Below the pieces are notes generated by a model that was not told the DNA's origin, ran no database searches, and saw nothing but the letters and a program-made list of their open reading frames with translations. Positions 1-10,746 of a stretch of 64,000 bases of DNA are shown here, in pieces. Made by a program: the position numbers and the translations under genes. Where the stretch lies: NCBI GenBank assembly GCA_963573315.1, contig OY752145.1, forward strand, positions 1,240,001-1,304,000, in the 5' to 3' direction. Within the stretch, counting starts at the first letter, position 1; the number at the start of each line of letters is the position of its first letter. Origin of the DNA: Entomortierella parvispora (Eukaryota; Mortierellomycota; Mortierellomycetes; Mortierellales; Mortierellaceae).

Positions 1-302
1 AATTTGGGGTATAAATAATAAATAATCCCGTCTGGAATAAAAATTAGTGCCCGATGGCTTAGATTCCGGGTCAAATGGTCAAACGAACCTTGCCTCCTTC
101 ACTTCCGCTTCTTTATTCTTCGCCATCCACCAAGCACAGAAATACAGGGCGTCAGTCATCCTATGGTCCTCGATCAATCTCCGGCTAGCAACCAGCTCTG
201 CAAAGGAACGGACTGATAAGCCACCCGTCTTTTACTCGGAAGCAAGCCTTTGCTGCAAAGAGTGTTCTTCCAGTCGCAGCGCCCGCATCCACGTCGTCAA
301 CT
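1..302 (+). promoter_or_regulatory. Upstream region of the SHLD2-like gene
   Basis: No convincing gene. A TATAAATA lies at 10-17, about 290 bases before the chosen ATG, so it is a core promoter only if the 5' leader is long. An open frame at 47-403 overlaps the start of the next gene in another frame, has no recognisable domain and is treated as a chance frame. Confidence 0.3.
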
Positions 303-3300
303 ATGCAGGGACTGAAAGGTCGAGCAGGTCTGAAGAGAGACTTCTCAGATATCGTGCCCTCCACTTTTCCGACAACAGCGACAGCGTCTGTGTCACTCTC
401 TAGAACATCATCGTCAGAGACAACGTCGTCCTCATGGGATTTCGATTTAAACCCTGTTCAAACCACTGCAGCCAACAGGAATCATCAGAGCATGGACACG
501 GAGCATAGTACCTATGACGACTCGAGTCCTATTATACCCTCTCTTAGTCCGCCTCCGATGGATGACCGACGGCACTCTCCGCTATTGTCTCCCGCGTCGA
601 TTCAACCGTCAAGGAAGCCCAGCAAGACTGTAACTCCCAGCGAGAAAAACCATCAACAAAAACCACAAATCCCATTCGATACTCTGGAGAAAGACTTGGA
701 TATGGATCCGATCACGGAATTTGACAGCGATGAGGACAGCAATTGCGCCATTGTTACAGATGAGCTGGTTGACGAACCCATTCTCAACAGCCTAGCGCCT
801 GCATCCACATCTGCGCTGACCACCTCTTTGGCTACACCAAGAGGCCGCCGTAAAGAGGAGCCGAATCCACGCTGGAGAGAATCACTCTTGCCACATGTAC
901 CACAGCAGCCCAAAAATTTGGTCTCTCCCGGTCGTCAAAAATTTCGTTTGCCACTGTCATCCCCAGCAAAGCAAGGGACCGGTCCCCCCTCCCCTGCGCA
1001 AAACCTTCGTCCTGTAAGCGAACTCTCTCGGATATTATTGGCGTCTTCTCCTGCATCGTCTTCAACTGTGGGAGCCCCTGCCACCTCAATACCCGTTCCA
1101 CCAACAGGATCAAAACCAGTCGGAACATCACCTGCAGAAGTAAGGCGGACGACATACTCCAAAGAGCTTAGGGCACATATCACGACCACAGCAGCCTCAG
1201 CCTCCAAACTAAAACTGACAGATATTGCACGGTCATTAAACCTCCCTGCTCCGGCCCCTGGAATCCAAAAACAGTCTCCTTCGGGATCCAAACCACATCG
1301 GATTACGAACGATATCAAGAAGGAACAACAAAATGCCCAAACAAAGACAAGATATGACCAGAAAATGAACAGCGATGGGAAACGGAAGGCGAATGATTCC
1401 ATGGACGAATATCGCGGACCCTCTAAATTCAATCACGTTAAACAAGAAAAGGAACAGGAAAAGGAACAGGAAAAGGACGAGAGCAGGCCTAACGAAGTTA
1501 CAAAGCCACTTCTCAAGTCTCAGACTCCAGGCAGCGCCAGCACAGAATACGACGATACTTCGCCCATCCTCCCACTGACAAACTACAAGATACCCTCGAT
1601 AAACGACAACTCCCTTCCAATAACACAATCGGAAAAACTATCCGCAAGCCAAGAAAAGCACCAATTGGAAGATCAAGAACAACAAAGACAAGAGAATGAG
1701 CGCAAAAAACAGGAACTCTTATCAGAGGTTTACGCCATGCGACGTACTTTGAAATCCTCCTCCTCATCAGCGGCCACCCTGTTAGCCCCATTTCTTCCGC
1801 CACCATCCACGCCGACATCAACCTCATTGTCATCTACTGAACAACATGACGCCACCAATCTCGTACAGATTTCCGAGGAAGATAGGATACCAATTCCTGA
1901 TGATATATTGGGATATGTCCCAAAGCTGACACCGATTGACCAGATTAAATGGGCCCCTGTGAAGGAAGGTCGATACCACATCTTCGCTCTGATTATGGCT
2001 ATTGAACCCATGGAGGTCATTGCCGCCAAGTCTTCTACAAGCAACAACGACGGCTCTTCGAGCGGTTTTCAAAAGGTGTTGGTTTCGGTTTGTGACCAGA
2101 GTGCGACATCCTTCAAGGTCGTACTCTGGAGAGAGAAGGCAAACTGGGTATACCTTTTTAAGCCAGGCGATGCTGTTTTATTTACAGGTATTTAAATTAA
2201 TTTCGATGAATATAGATTTTTCTGGGAGAAAAATTCTCCGATTTCTAACATACCGTCTTTATCTCTATAGACTTGCAAATGAAGGAGTTCAGGAACAAAA
2301 TTTCTGGCAATTCCAGCTCTTGGTCCAAGATGTCAAGAGTGGACGGCTCGGCAATGGCTCGCTACAAAGGCTCTAAGGGCAACCCAAACGACCCCGCCTC
2401 CGCAATGATAGAAACAGTGTTACGATTATTCGTGGAAAAGCGGCGGGTTTTGGCTTTGGACTTGCTGGATCCAGACAAGGGCATCGCAAGGGCACCGTCT
2501 TGCTATCTTTCGCCTTCCATGTCGTTGCTTAGCCCACAGCAGTATCCTCAGGAGCAAAGACAGCAGCAGATTTGGCCGGGCTCAACGACATCGACAGCAG
2601 CAACAACAAGGGGCTCTGTGATTGCCACCGCCATCCTAGGGCCACCTCGCCCAATTGCCCGTCCTTTGCCAACCACCCCGATCGCACGTCCCTCCTCGAT
2701 CAAGAGCAATATCCTTCCGTCCGTGGTGTCTGGGGCTTCTGTTCGTGCAAGCGTGGTATATCGAATGCTGATTGAGCCGAACGAGGACAACGCTGGATGG
2801 GAAATTGGAGCAGTCATGGCCAATGGACGATTTGTCAAAGTGCAAAGGTATGATACTAATTGATTTTGCTGAATATTTATTTCAATGCTAACGATCGGAA
2901 ATTGTGGGCAAACGACATAGTACTTCTAAGATGCCGACATGGATTAATAAGATCGTACCAGGGAAACTGATGAACTTTTTTGGAAGGTTCACCAAAACAA
3001 GCGACGGTGTAGTGTGTAAGGCCACCACCAACTACACGCAAATTGAAGGACAATAGAGAAAGTGTAGAAGACTAACGGCGCATCTATCCCATCTTTACTA
3101 GTTTCGTTGGATGGAGCACGCGACCCTGCCTCTCTCTCCGAGAACGCATGGGGGAACTCAATCAAGCAGATCGAATTGAAACGATTTCGGACCATCCGAT
3201 CGTTGCGAGAGCATCAATTCATGGGTACAGATAAAAAAAACAGAGGGGATCGCGTGGACAATCTATGGAAAAATATATTTTAACTCTTCTGATTGTATTT

Positions 3301-3895
3301 TTGCGTAGGTGACGCCATTGTGGAAGAGGCTAGTATTCTTACCGTTCGCTTCCCCAACCTAACCAGCGACTATAACGTGGACGATGACAACCAGGACGCC
3401 ATGTTCAGCTTCATTCGGTGCTACTGTAAAGGCTGTGAGTCGCCTACAGTGGCCTCACCTCAGAATCCGAGCATCCTTTTTTGCCCACACTGTCATCTGG
3501 ACCCTCAGCGACGACAGACTAGCACTCTGGAATGGTGTTACCCGCCCTTTGAGATCACTCTTACGGACAGAACCTCGAGATTAGGCGCGAGTCTTTCTGT
3601 AGAGATGATCCAAGTTCGATGCCAGATGGAACTGGGAAATCAGATCTTTTCCGAGGTGCCAGCTGATCAATGGATGACCAGCGGGGACGAGGCTCAGTTC
3701 TGGAAGTGTCGAGGTCAATGGGTCCAGATCATGAAACATTTGAATAACGAGGACCAGGTTGAAGATAATCAGATGGCAAAGAGCGAAGCTCAGGATCCAT
3801 CTGGACCTTTCGAGACGAGAAAAAAGAAAGTGAAGGTCGAGGTCCGTGTTGGGCTTAACTTTGTCGCAAAGGGGTTGTCGATCCGATATCTTTAA
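303..3895 (+). CDS. SHLD2: SHLD2-like protein: disordered N-terminus, three OB folds, zinc ribbon
   Basis: Five exons: 303-2187, 2271-2847, 2921-3015, 3102-3224, 3309-3895, giving 1088 residues in frame with GT-AG junctions. Residues 1-540 are Ser/Pro-rich and probably disordered. OB1 (about 545-660) has the order seen in SHLD2: a beta strand, then CDQSATSFKVVLWREKANW, then FKPGDAVLFTDLQ, where human SHLD2 has a DQS, VVLWR, PGDIILLTD series. A probable OB2 spans about 788-893. OB3 starts near exon 5 and holds a zinc ribbon, CYCKGC near 930-936 and CPHC near 952-955, followed by a strand-rich segment ending in PADQW. Vertebrate SHLD2 binds ssDNA through these folds and, with SHLD1, SHLD3 and REV7, limits DNA end resection. 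Function here is inferred by fold order. Alternatives are an RPA70- or telomere-type OB protein, but the DQS/VVLWR/PGD pattern and zinc position favour SHLD2. Exon 1 could extend further upstream. Confidence 0.72.
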
Positions 3896-4470
3896 AAAAA
3901 ATAAAAAAAAAAAAATCCCGGCGCGTTTCTCACGCGTGTCCCCAAGCTCTCATTCCAACCCCTTGCCCTAGGTGTGTGCTGTACTTTTGAAAATAACAGG
4001 CCTGTAGAGTACAACAAAATAGCTCCTAAGCCCAATTGCAGAGGATGGTATAGTTGCATAGCCCAGCCCTTTTCCTCTATTTTTGACAAAAGCACAACCT
4101 GCACAAATTTTGCCTTTTGGTGTTTGGTGAGGACAATAGTGTTGTCGCGCTATGTACTTTATGTAAAGATCATAAACATCCTCAGCCCAGGATTCTTTTA
4201 TATTTTTCTTTGCTCCGTTGGACATCGAGGGACGCATGAAGAACGATATAAAAAGAACCACCCTACCCTACGCCACTATCGCGAATGAATAGTGACACCT
4301 CTTTCACCTTCTCTTTGTGCCATCAACCCTTATATCGTCGGGATTATTCATAAAGACGCATTGCGTTCCTCTTCTTCCTTTGTCTTTCAGTCAGAACACC
4401 TCTCATCCAAACACCCATCCTAGTGCTTTTCAACAATTCCTGCAATACAACAACATAACAACTGAACATT
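3896..4470. other. Intergenic region with candidate TATA box
   Basis: Directly after the SHLD2-like stop lies an A-rich run (3894-3914) that may help 3'-end formation. TATAAAAA at 4247-4254, about 220 bases before the next ATG and followed by a CT-rich leader, is a plausible promoter for the downstream membrane-protein gene. Open frames here run on both strands without recognisable domains. Confidence 0.4.
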
Positions 4471-6694
4471 ATGGGAGACATTCCCCTCAACAGATCCGAA
4501 ACTCGCAAAGAAGTCGAGGACCGCGAGTATCTCGCCCAATTGCTCCGGACCCAGACCATGCTTGCAGCACAGTCAAATCTCAATCCTGGGAGTGCTCGCC
4601 GTATCAAAGAACGGTCGACAACACCTCCAGGGAAACTCTACATCCCAAAGACGCAATACGTACCATCACGACCGCCAACTCTCCCTTCTATGCCTTCACC
4701 TTACACGACTTCCTCCACTGTGTCACTTGAAATCCAAAGTTGTGAGGAAGTTGGCTCTGGAGTGCATCCTACCCCGTCGACATTACCATCGACTATAGAA
4801 GAGGAACCTTTTGAGCCTGAACCATCCTCACTGCCACTTATCATCCATCCCCCATCACCCCATTCACCCACGTCTACTAGCTCAATCCCTTTTCTTCCAA
4901 TCTTTGAGCAACAGCGCCAACCATCTCCAGAACCCCGCCCGGTATCCCCTTTGGTGGCCACCTATCTTCGTCAACAAGAAGACCAGCCTCAAGGAGAGAC
5001 CTCCGCAATGCCCTCGCAAGGCTCAGTCAATGATTTGAACCCGATGGCTGAGGACAAGGAACCTCAACATGAGCAATCACAACGAGATCGGCGCAGTCGG
5101 TCTCCGCCCCTTTACAGTCCAGCCACGCCTAGATCAGCACGCGCTCAATCGCCCCACTCGCCTCAATCCCCCGTGCATCACAACAGCAACACAGCATCAA
5201 CATCCTTCTTCCCCCCAGCAGAGATTTGGACGGAACAAGAGGCGCGTCGGGAACGACTGGAAAGACAAACGCGTCAGGAACTGATGCTGAAACGGTCTTC
5301 TTTACTCAAGCCAGTTCATCGCACTTCAGTTCCTCCTGCCAGCAGTTCTCATGAACGACATATATCATTGCCTTCTACTTTGGCGGCATCGCCTTTGCTG
5401 GGACTTGAGGGAGAGAATCAACAGCAGCAGCGACAACAGCTGTTACAACCGTCGACCAAACCATTGGATCGAGCTTGGTCGCAGAAATGGACCTTTTCTC
5501 TTCAGCAGCAACAATGGCAGGATCAACAACGCCAACAACATCGCCAATCAATGCCCTCCACTTTGCCTTCCCGATCAAAAAGAGTTTCCTTTAAAAACCG
5601 AGTCTTTCGCCACAGCGACTCGAATGGCTCAGGTATTGCTGCCGATGCCTCCGTGGAGGGACAGCGAAAACTCTCGGCGTTGTTCATTCCGCAGAGACAG
5701 GATCAAAGCCAGGATCTGCCTCAACGACCTGCGTTGGCCTCGACAAGGAACTCGCTCCTAGCCTCAACCTCTAGAGAGAGAAGGGATGCAATGTCAAGTG
5801 ACAATTGGACTCTCGATGGATCCGAGTCCACATTGACAGAACTTTGGTCCACTGGACATCTGCAGGGGGATGGCCAGAGTGACGGTATGAAGGACATCAA
5901 GAAGGGCGCCAAGAACGAAGCCAGGAAGTTGAATCCTAGGTAAGATGAGTAGTCTGCTCCCGAACGGTTTGCCCACCCAATGTGAATCCACGTCGCTCAC
6001 CCAATCTTCTTGTTTCCAAAACAGCGGCCCCATTCCTCTTGGTCTTGTCGCCCTTCTGATCTGCATATTCATGCTCGCCTACAATGTCGTCCTCGGCATC
6101 TTTGTCTTCCAGGCTAGCGGATACCACTTTTTCTTTTCAGCCTCCCCTTCAGCTTCTGTGCCAGTCGCACTGTTTACTTTGTTCTTCCTGACGTCAGCTG
6201 TGGTTGCTATTTTTGGGTTCTTGGCCTGGGCCTTAACTAACCTCAAGGCCACGCGCAACTCTCGATCTACGTCCATCCTGTTCAGGATCTTTCATCTTTT
6301 CTTTTTGTTTGTCTCTCTTCTCACCACGGGGTCCATGTTTTATTGGTTGCAACTGAACAGGGACCAAACAGGACGATGGGATCACATCCGTCTTCCTCCC
6401 TTTTCAGAAGAGATTGATGCCGAGAGTTTAGAATCCCCTCTAGTCCAGAACGCGCCGCCATTGCTCTCTTTTCAATCGTTGCTGGAACCAGCAGGACCCC
6501 CATTTCCATCGGATGAGTGGCTAATCCAGCCTTGGATTTGGATCAGTGTCTTTGCAGTCGTGCTCATTGCTCAGATCTACAGTTGGGTCTGCCTAGTGGC
6601 CTATGTCCGAAAGGTGGACACGCGAGCGCGTTGTGAGAAAAAGATTCAAGATCGAGACCAGCGGTTTGACTATGAGGTCAAGAGGCGTGTTTGA
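4471..6694 (+). CDS. Four-helix membrane protein with long Pro/Ser/Gln-rich N-terminal domain, function unknown
   Basis: Two exons, 4471-5939 and 6025-6694, joined in phase 2 across a 85-nt GTAAGA...CAG intron, encode 712 residues. Residues 1-489 are Ser/Pro/Gln-rich, with Gln runs near 320-360, and look disordered and cytoplasmic. Exon 2 supplies four hydrophobic stretches: about 492-522 (starting GPIPLGLVALL), 535-558, 575-600 and 655-685, with a polar loop between helices 3 and 4 and a short charged tail. The sequence between the exons is an intron rather than a gene boundary, because the ATG at 5945 lies inside it and the first helix is complete only after splicing. AATAAA at 6698-6703 follows the stop. 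I do not recognise the family; four helices with small loops recall fungal tetraspan membrane sensors, but no signature residues confirm this. Confidence 0.7.
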
Positions 6695-6810
6695 AAGAAT
6701 AAAATCCTGCAGTCGTATATATATTATGAATAGTATTTACAAGTGTCTGTGTGCTTTCCGCCTAAATTGCTATAAAGAATGAGAAGAGATATACACATAT
6801 AAGGGACATA

Positions 6811-6828
6811 GGGGGGGGGGGGGGGGGG
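6811..6828. repeat. Run of 18 G (C on the minus strand)
   Basis: An uninterrupted 18-G tract lies 9 bases beyond the stop codon of the minus-strand gene, so it would be a C-run in that transcript's 3' UTR. The length is likely variable between isolates and prone to sequencing error. Confidence 0.9.
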
Positions 6829-6837
6829 AGATTTTTC

Positions 6838-9800
6838 TCAGGGAAACGCAAAGGTCGTCATAGTAGCAGTTTGATTACACTCGATCGGACGCCAGCATCC
6901 TCCTTTGCGTACCGCGGTGTCCCTAGGCTCCTGTGGCACGCGGCGAGGACGCGGTCTCGGGATCGGATAATGATCGACCTCCTTCTCTCCTTGTTGCTGG
7001 TCACCAATATACCCTACTCGTCTGACTCTGTCCTCAATTCCTTCTGGCATTGAAACAGTAGAAAAGACGCTGCCAAAGCTAAGGTCGGGATCAGTGCTGG
7101 TATCGTACTCGGCGCCAAAACAATCCACGTCTTCATAACGGTCATAATCATTACTCGTTTTCATGGTCTCATTATTGGGAAAGTCACCGTTCTTGGGGAT
7201 ACTGTTGTTGTTGTTGATGTTGTCGTTCGAAAGTGTTGCGGTAGAAGAGGCATTCGATTGAGCAGACCCTTGTCGTTGACGGTACGCGCTCTTGGCCGTG
7301 ACTGTCGGAGGCATCCTCAGGGTAGATGGAAAGTCTTGGCTCTGTTGATGTTGGACTCTATGTTCGTTCTCTTCTTCGAAAAGCCTGGTACCTTGTCTCA
7401 GCTGTTGCTGCTGTGGGTCTAGATTTGGCGAGGGAACCGTACAAGCCACGTCCAGAATACTGGACCGAGAAGGCCGCCGAGGATCTCTTGGCTGCTTGAT
7501 CAACTGTGAGGCCAAGGTCAGTGAAGTTGTTGTACGGGGTGCATAGAAAGCGCCGTCATTCTGATGGGAAGGCCTCCTGTTCTGGGAATGAGAACCAAGG
7601 GACGGCAATATCCACTCCTGGACTCCAGACTTGTAGTTGCTCTCCAGTCCAGTGATATTTTCGACGTCGGTCAAGATTTCCTGGTGCTGTCGCTGGTACA
7701 GGTAATCATCTTTAGAAATGGCTCGTCTTATTCGTCCTTGTTCTTTTGGAACTAAAGGTCCATTGACGGGGCCACTTCCCATAGAGCCGGACCGTTGGTA
7801 TTGTCTCGTTGAAGCCAATAAAGGTGGCGACCATAGCTCACCCTGGCCTGTCGAGGTCGCCAATGGAGTAGTTGGCGTGGACATGGATCCGTACCCATAG
7901 TGACCATGCTGGTTTTCATGCAATCCTTGTTGTACCTCTGCTGTGATGATTCTTGCCATAGGATGGATACTCTCGTCGGCAATATTTCTCCGGGATCCAA
8001 AGATTATGTCCGCCTGATCAGATTGCTTTCGGGGAGGGAGCGTAGGTGACGTAACCTCTTGGCGGTGCTGGAGAGTCTTTTGAGGTCGCTCTTGGGTGCG
8101 ATAGTGCTCTGGGAAAGGATATCGCGGGCTTATCGCTCGGGGGTGATGGTTCCCTGCTTGGGCAGACGACACATTGATCGTCATGGATCGAGGTATCAAG
8201 TTCCTTGCTGGGAGATTTGTCTCCTCATCCGCAATGGAGGCAGGGAGGGTAGCAGCGGCGGCAGCAGCGGGAGAGAAAAAGATGGCAGGCGTGGAACCTT
8301 TGCGGCGAGAATTAGGAGGCAGTTCTTCCTCGGTTGAAAGGGCTTCATTGGTGTCGAGAATGTACAATGGCAGTGACAATGCGGACAATGATCCCTTCCT
8401 GGGGGGACTTTGGCTCTGAATCTCGTTCTGACTCTTGAAAGCCATCGAGGAAGGCGACCGAAGAGAGCGAGCAAAAGTAGCGGTTGGAGGTGGCGGTGAC
8501 AAGACTCTACTGATGGTGGTGTCCTTATTGCCGTCGGCATTGACGCGATAGGCAGAAAAGGGTGGCGTTGGGGTATTTCTGGTGCTCTTCCTGGAATTCA
8601 TTGCCATTGCTCTGCTACCGGGGCGACTTGGTGGAGCTGATGAAGGTGCAACAGGAGAAGCCGGGGAAATTGGAGATGTGGAAAAAGTCGGAGAAGTGGG
8701 GGTGGACTGCATGGCTATTTCTCGTAGCTCGGCCACAGATACAGATCGAGGAGTCAGCATTTGCATTTGGTCAAAGTTCGCTAGCTTGGTTGGCTCTGCT
8801 TCCAGGTCTGCTGTTTGAAGAGATGAGGCGTCGTTGGAAGCTGAGAGGAGGACCGAAGAGATACTGCGAGTAGTCAGGGGAGACGAGTGAAGAGAGATTG
8901 ATGACGGATACATCAATGTGCTTGACAGCAATGAGGAGCTCGATGCATTCGAGGATCTGGAAAAGAATCGGTTGACTCTGGTCTTGAGCTGATGTCGCCC
9001 AGGAACGCTGCTTGCAGGCCCATAAAGCTGGCATTCGTCCGCTCTGGCGTGCCATGGGGTGAGAGTGACTCTCAAAGTCATGTACCGGCAGTGGGCAGAA
9101 GGTGAAGAGGATAGGTCCATGGACCCACCATCCTTGCTGCCTTGAATATATGTCTCGTCCGAACGCAAGTCACCAGGCGACAATGTGTTTGAGCCGGTGT
9201 CCTCCCCTCCTCGAGAACTGTTGTTATCCTGATTTTTTTCAAGTGCATCTGACGGGAATCCGTACTCGATCATCTCATCAAACAGGTCTCTCTCTGTTGC
9301 GCCATTGTCGCTGTTACTCTTGACCGACAGGTACTTTCTGAGGACATCACGCGTGTGGGATGCATCATAGAACTGAGTAGGTGAGGATGTCTCTGCGACC
9401 AGGAAAAAGTTGCTTTCGTTCCCGATCTTCTCAAGTCGATCTAGCACAGATTCGCTTTGGCGGCGAGCCGAACTCCTGCGAGGACCATGTTTGGGGGCAA
9501 CCTCTACAGGCCCCTCAGAAACCGCGTCGATTTGGAATCCCATGGAGGAGATCAAGTCAGGAGACGATGCCCAAGCACTACCAGGTTGATTGCGTTGCCT
9601 GTGAGCCGGACTTTCAGTGCCGGTGGAAGTGCGAGAAGCTTTCTCTGTGGTTTTCATTTGTTTCTGTCGTGAATCCGTCCTGGGCTTGTCCATGGTGTCC
9701 AGGATCAGGCCATCCGAGCTGGTATTGTACGACGAAGAGAAATTTTGAGAGCCCAGAGAACTGTTCAGGGACCATGTAGGGTCGATAACGAAGCTGTTAT

Positions 9801-10746
9801 CGGTATCGTCGGTGACTTTCACTTCCGGGCTCTGGATGCCTTGCATCTTGTCCAGATCACTTAAGATCTCAAAAGATCGCGTCGTTGTCACTTCTCTGCT
9901 CTTCTCTGTCGGGCGAGATTTGGGCGGCTTACGAACACGCTGCTCCTGTTGCTGCTCCAGCCGTGCGGCTGGAGCACTGTCAGCAGACAGAGATCGCCTG
10001 TTAAGCTTTCGGCGCATGGTTGCCGCGGTGGCTGCCAAAAGGCCGCTGTTATTACTACCGTAACATCCGACGACAGATCCGTGACTACTCTCACCGTTCT
10101 CTGTCCCAGGTGGGTGGCGGGAACGTCCTTTACGAGAGCTTGACCCTGGAATTCCTAGATCGCCATGACCAGTAATTGAGGACCTGTCTTTGCTAAAGCG
10201 TCCAAAAAAGTTGGACGAGCTAGAGCCGGAGCCAGAGCCTTGAGTTGTAATTGTGGTCGTGGCAGCAGTCGCAGCAGTCGCAGTTTTGGCAATACCAACC
10301 ACGACATCTGTCATGTCACCGTAGTGGCTATCGTGGCCACCATCACTACCGTTACTGATGTTGTCGAGAATGATTGTCGACCCGGGCTCAGCACCGTATC
10401 CACCAACCAGGACAAAAGACTGCATCATCGATACAGAGGAAGAGGCGAATGAGTTGGTCGTGGCAGATGGTTGATAAAGAGGCAAGTCATCGTCATGGAT
10501 ATCGTCGTTGATGCTGTCGCTTTTCTTGCGTCTAAGGAACTTTTTCATTGCTCCGACAGCCGAGCCGCCCATGGGTGACATGGATCGCCTTGAGGGCGAA
10601 GCAAAAAGAGGTGATCGAGGGGAGTCGTGAGATGTCGTTGCTATCGCTTTGGGAATATCAATTGGGTGGGAAACTGCCATGCCCCGTCTTCCCGACGAGC
10701 TCGGGCGGGAAGGTGGCGAGGATGAAAAGGCTGAAGACATCATCAT
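6838..10746 (-). CDS. Large Ser-rich, mostly disordered protein of unknown function
   Basis: A single uninterrupted frame gives 1302 residues from the ATG at 10746; two more in-frame ATGs follow at 10743 and 10740. Composition is dominated by Ser, Pro, Thr, Asn, Gln and Arg, with many SP/TP sites of the kind that kinases use, a basic patch RRKKSDS near residue 75 and Gly/Ser runs. One more ordered-looking island lies near residues 550-600 (reads YMTLRVTLTPWHARADE and on to a LYGP). No signal peptide or membrane segment is seen. Codon periodicity over 3.9 kb without a stop is the main evidence that it is a real gene. It could be a cytoskeletal, polarity or signalling scaffold, but nothing identifies it. 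It stands 1.7 kb from tRNA-Asp, which lies on the same strand. Confidence 0.7.
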   Translation of the reverse strand: MMMSSAFSSSPPSRPSSSGRRGMAVSHPIDIPKAIATTSHDSPRSPLFASPSRRSMSPMGGSAVGAMKKFLRRKKSDSINDDIHDDDLPLYQPSATTNSFASSSVSMMQSFVLVGGYGAEPGSTIILDNISNGSDGGHDSHYGDMTDVVVGIAKTATAATAATTTITTQGSGSGSSSSNFFGRFSKDRSSITGHGDLGIPGSSSRKGRSRHPPGTENGESSHGSVVGCYGSNNSGLLAATAATMRRKLNRRSLSADSAPAARLEQQQEQRVRKPPKSRPTEKSREVTTTRSFEILSDLDKMQGIQSPEVKVTDDTDNSFVIDPTWSLNSSLGSQNFSSSYNTSSDGLILDTMDKPRTDSRQKQMKTTEKASRTSTGTESPAHRQRNQPGSAWASSPDLISSMGFQIDAVSEGPVEVAPKHGPRRSSARRQSESVLDRLEKIGNESNFFLVAETSSPTQFYDASHTRDVLRKYLSVKSNSDNGATERDLFDEMIEYGFPSDALEKNQDNNSSRGGEDTGSNTLSPGDLRSDETYIQGSKDGGSMDLSSSPSAHCRYMTLRVTLTPWHARADECQLYGPASSVPGRHQLKTRVNRFFSRSSNASSSSLLSSTLMYPSSISLHSSPLTTRSISSVLLSASNDASSLQTADLEAEPTKLANFDQMQMLTPRSVSVAELREIAMQSTPTSPTFSTSPISPASPVAPSSAPPSRPGSRAMAMNSRKSTRNTPTPPFSAYRVNADGNKDTTISRVLSPPPPTATFARSLRSPSSMAFKSQNEIQSQSPPRKGSLSALSLPLYILDTNEALSTEEELPPNSRRKGSTPAIFFSPAAAAAATLPASIADEETNLPARNLIPRSMTINVSSAQAGNHHPRAISPRYPFPEHYRTQERPQKTLQHRQEVTSPTLPPRKQSDQADIIFGSRRNIADESIHPMARIITAEVQQGLHENQHGHYGYGSMSTPTTPLATSTGQGELWSPPLLASTRQYQRSGSMGSGPVNGPLVPKEQGRIRRAISKDDYLYQRQHQEILTDVENITGLESNYKSGVQEWILPSLGSHSQNRRPSHQNDGAFYAPRTTTSLTLASQLIKQPRDPRRPSRSSILDVACTVPSPNLDPQQQQLRQGTRLFEEENEHRVQHQQSQDFPSTLRMPPTVTAKSAYRQRQGSAQSNASSTATLSNDNINNNNSIPKNGDFPNNETMKTSNDYDRYEDVDCFGAEYDTSTDPDLSFGSVFSTVSMPEGIEDRVRRVGYIGDQQQGEKEVDHYPIPRPRPRRVPQEPRDTAVRKGGCWRPIECNQTATMTTFAFP

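Noticed and set aside
47-403. 118-codon frame overlapping the start of the SHLD2-like gene
   Set aside because: Different frame from the supported gene, no recognisable domain, and no sign of a separate transcript.
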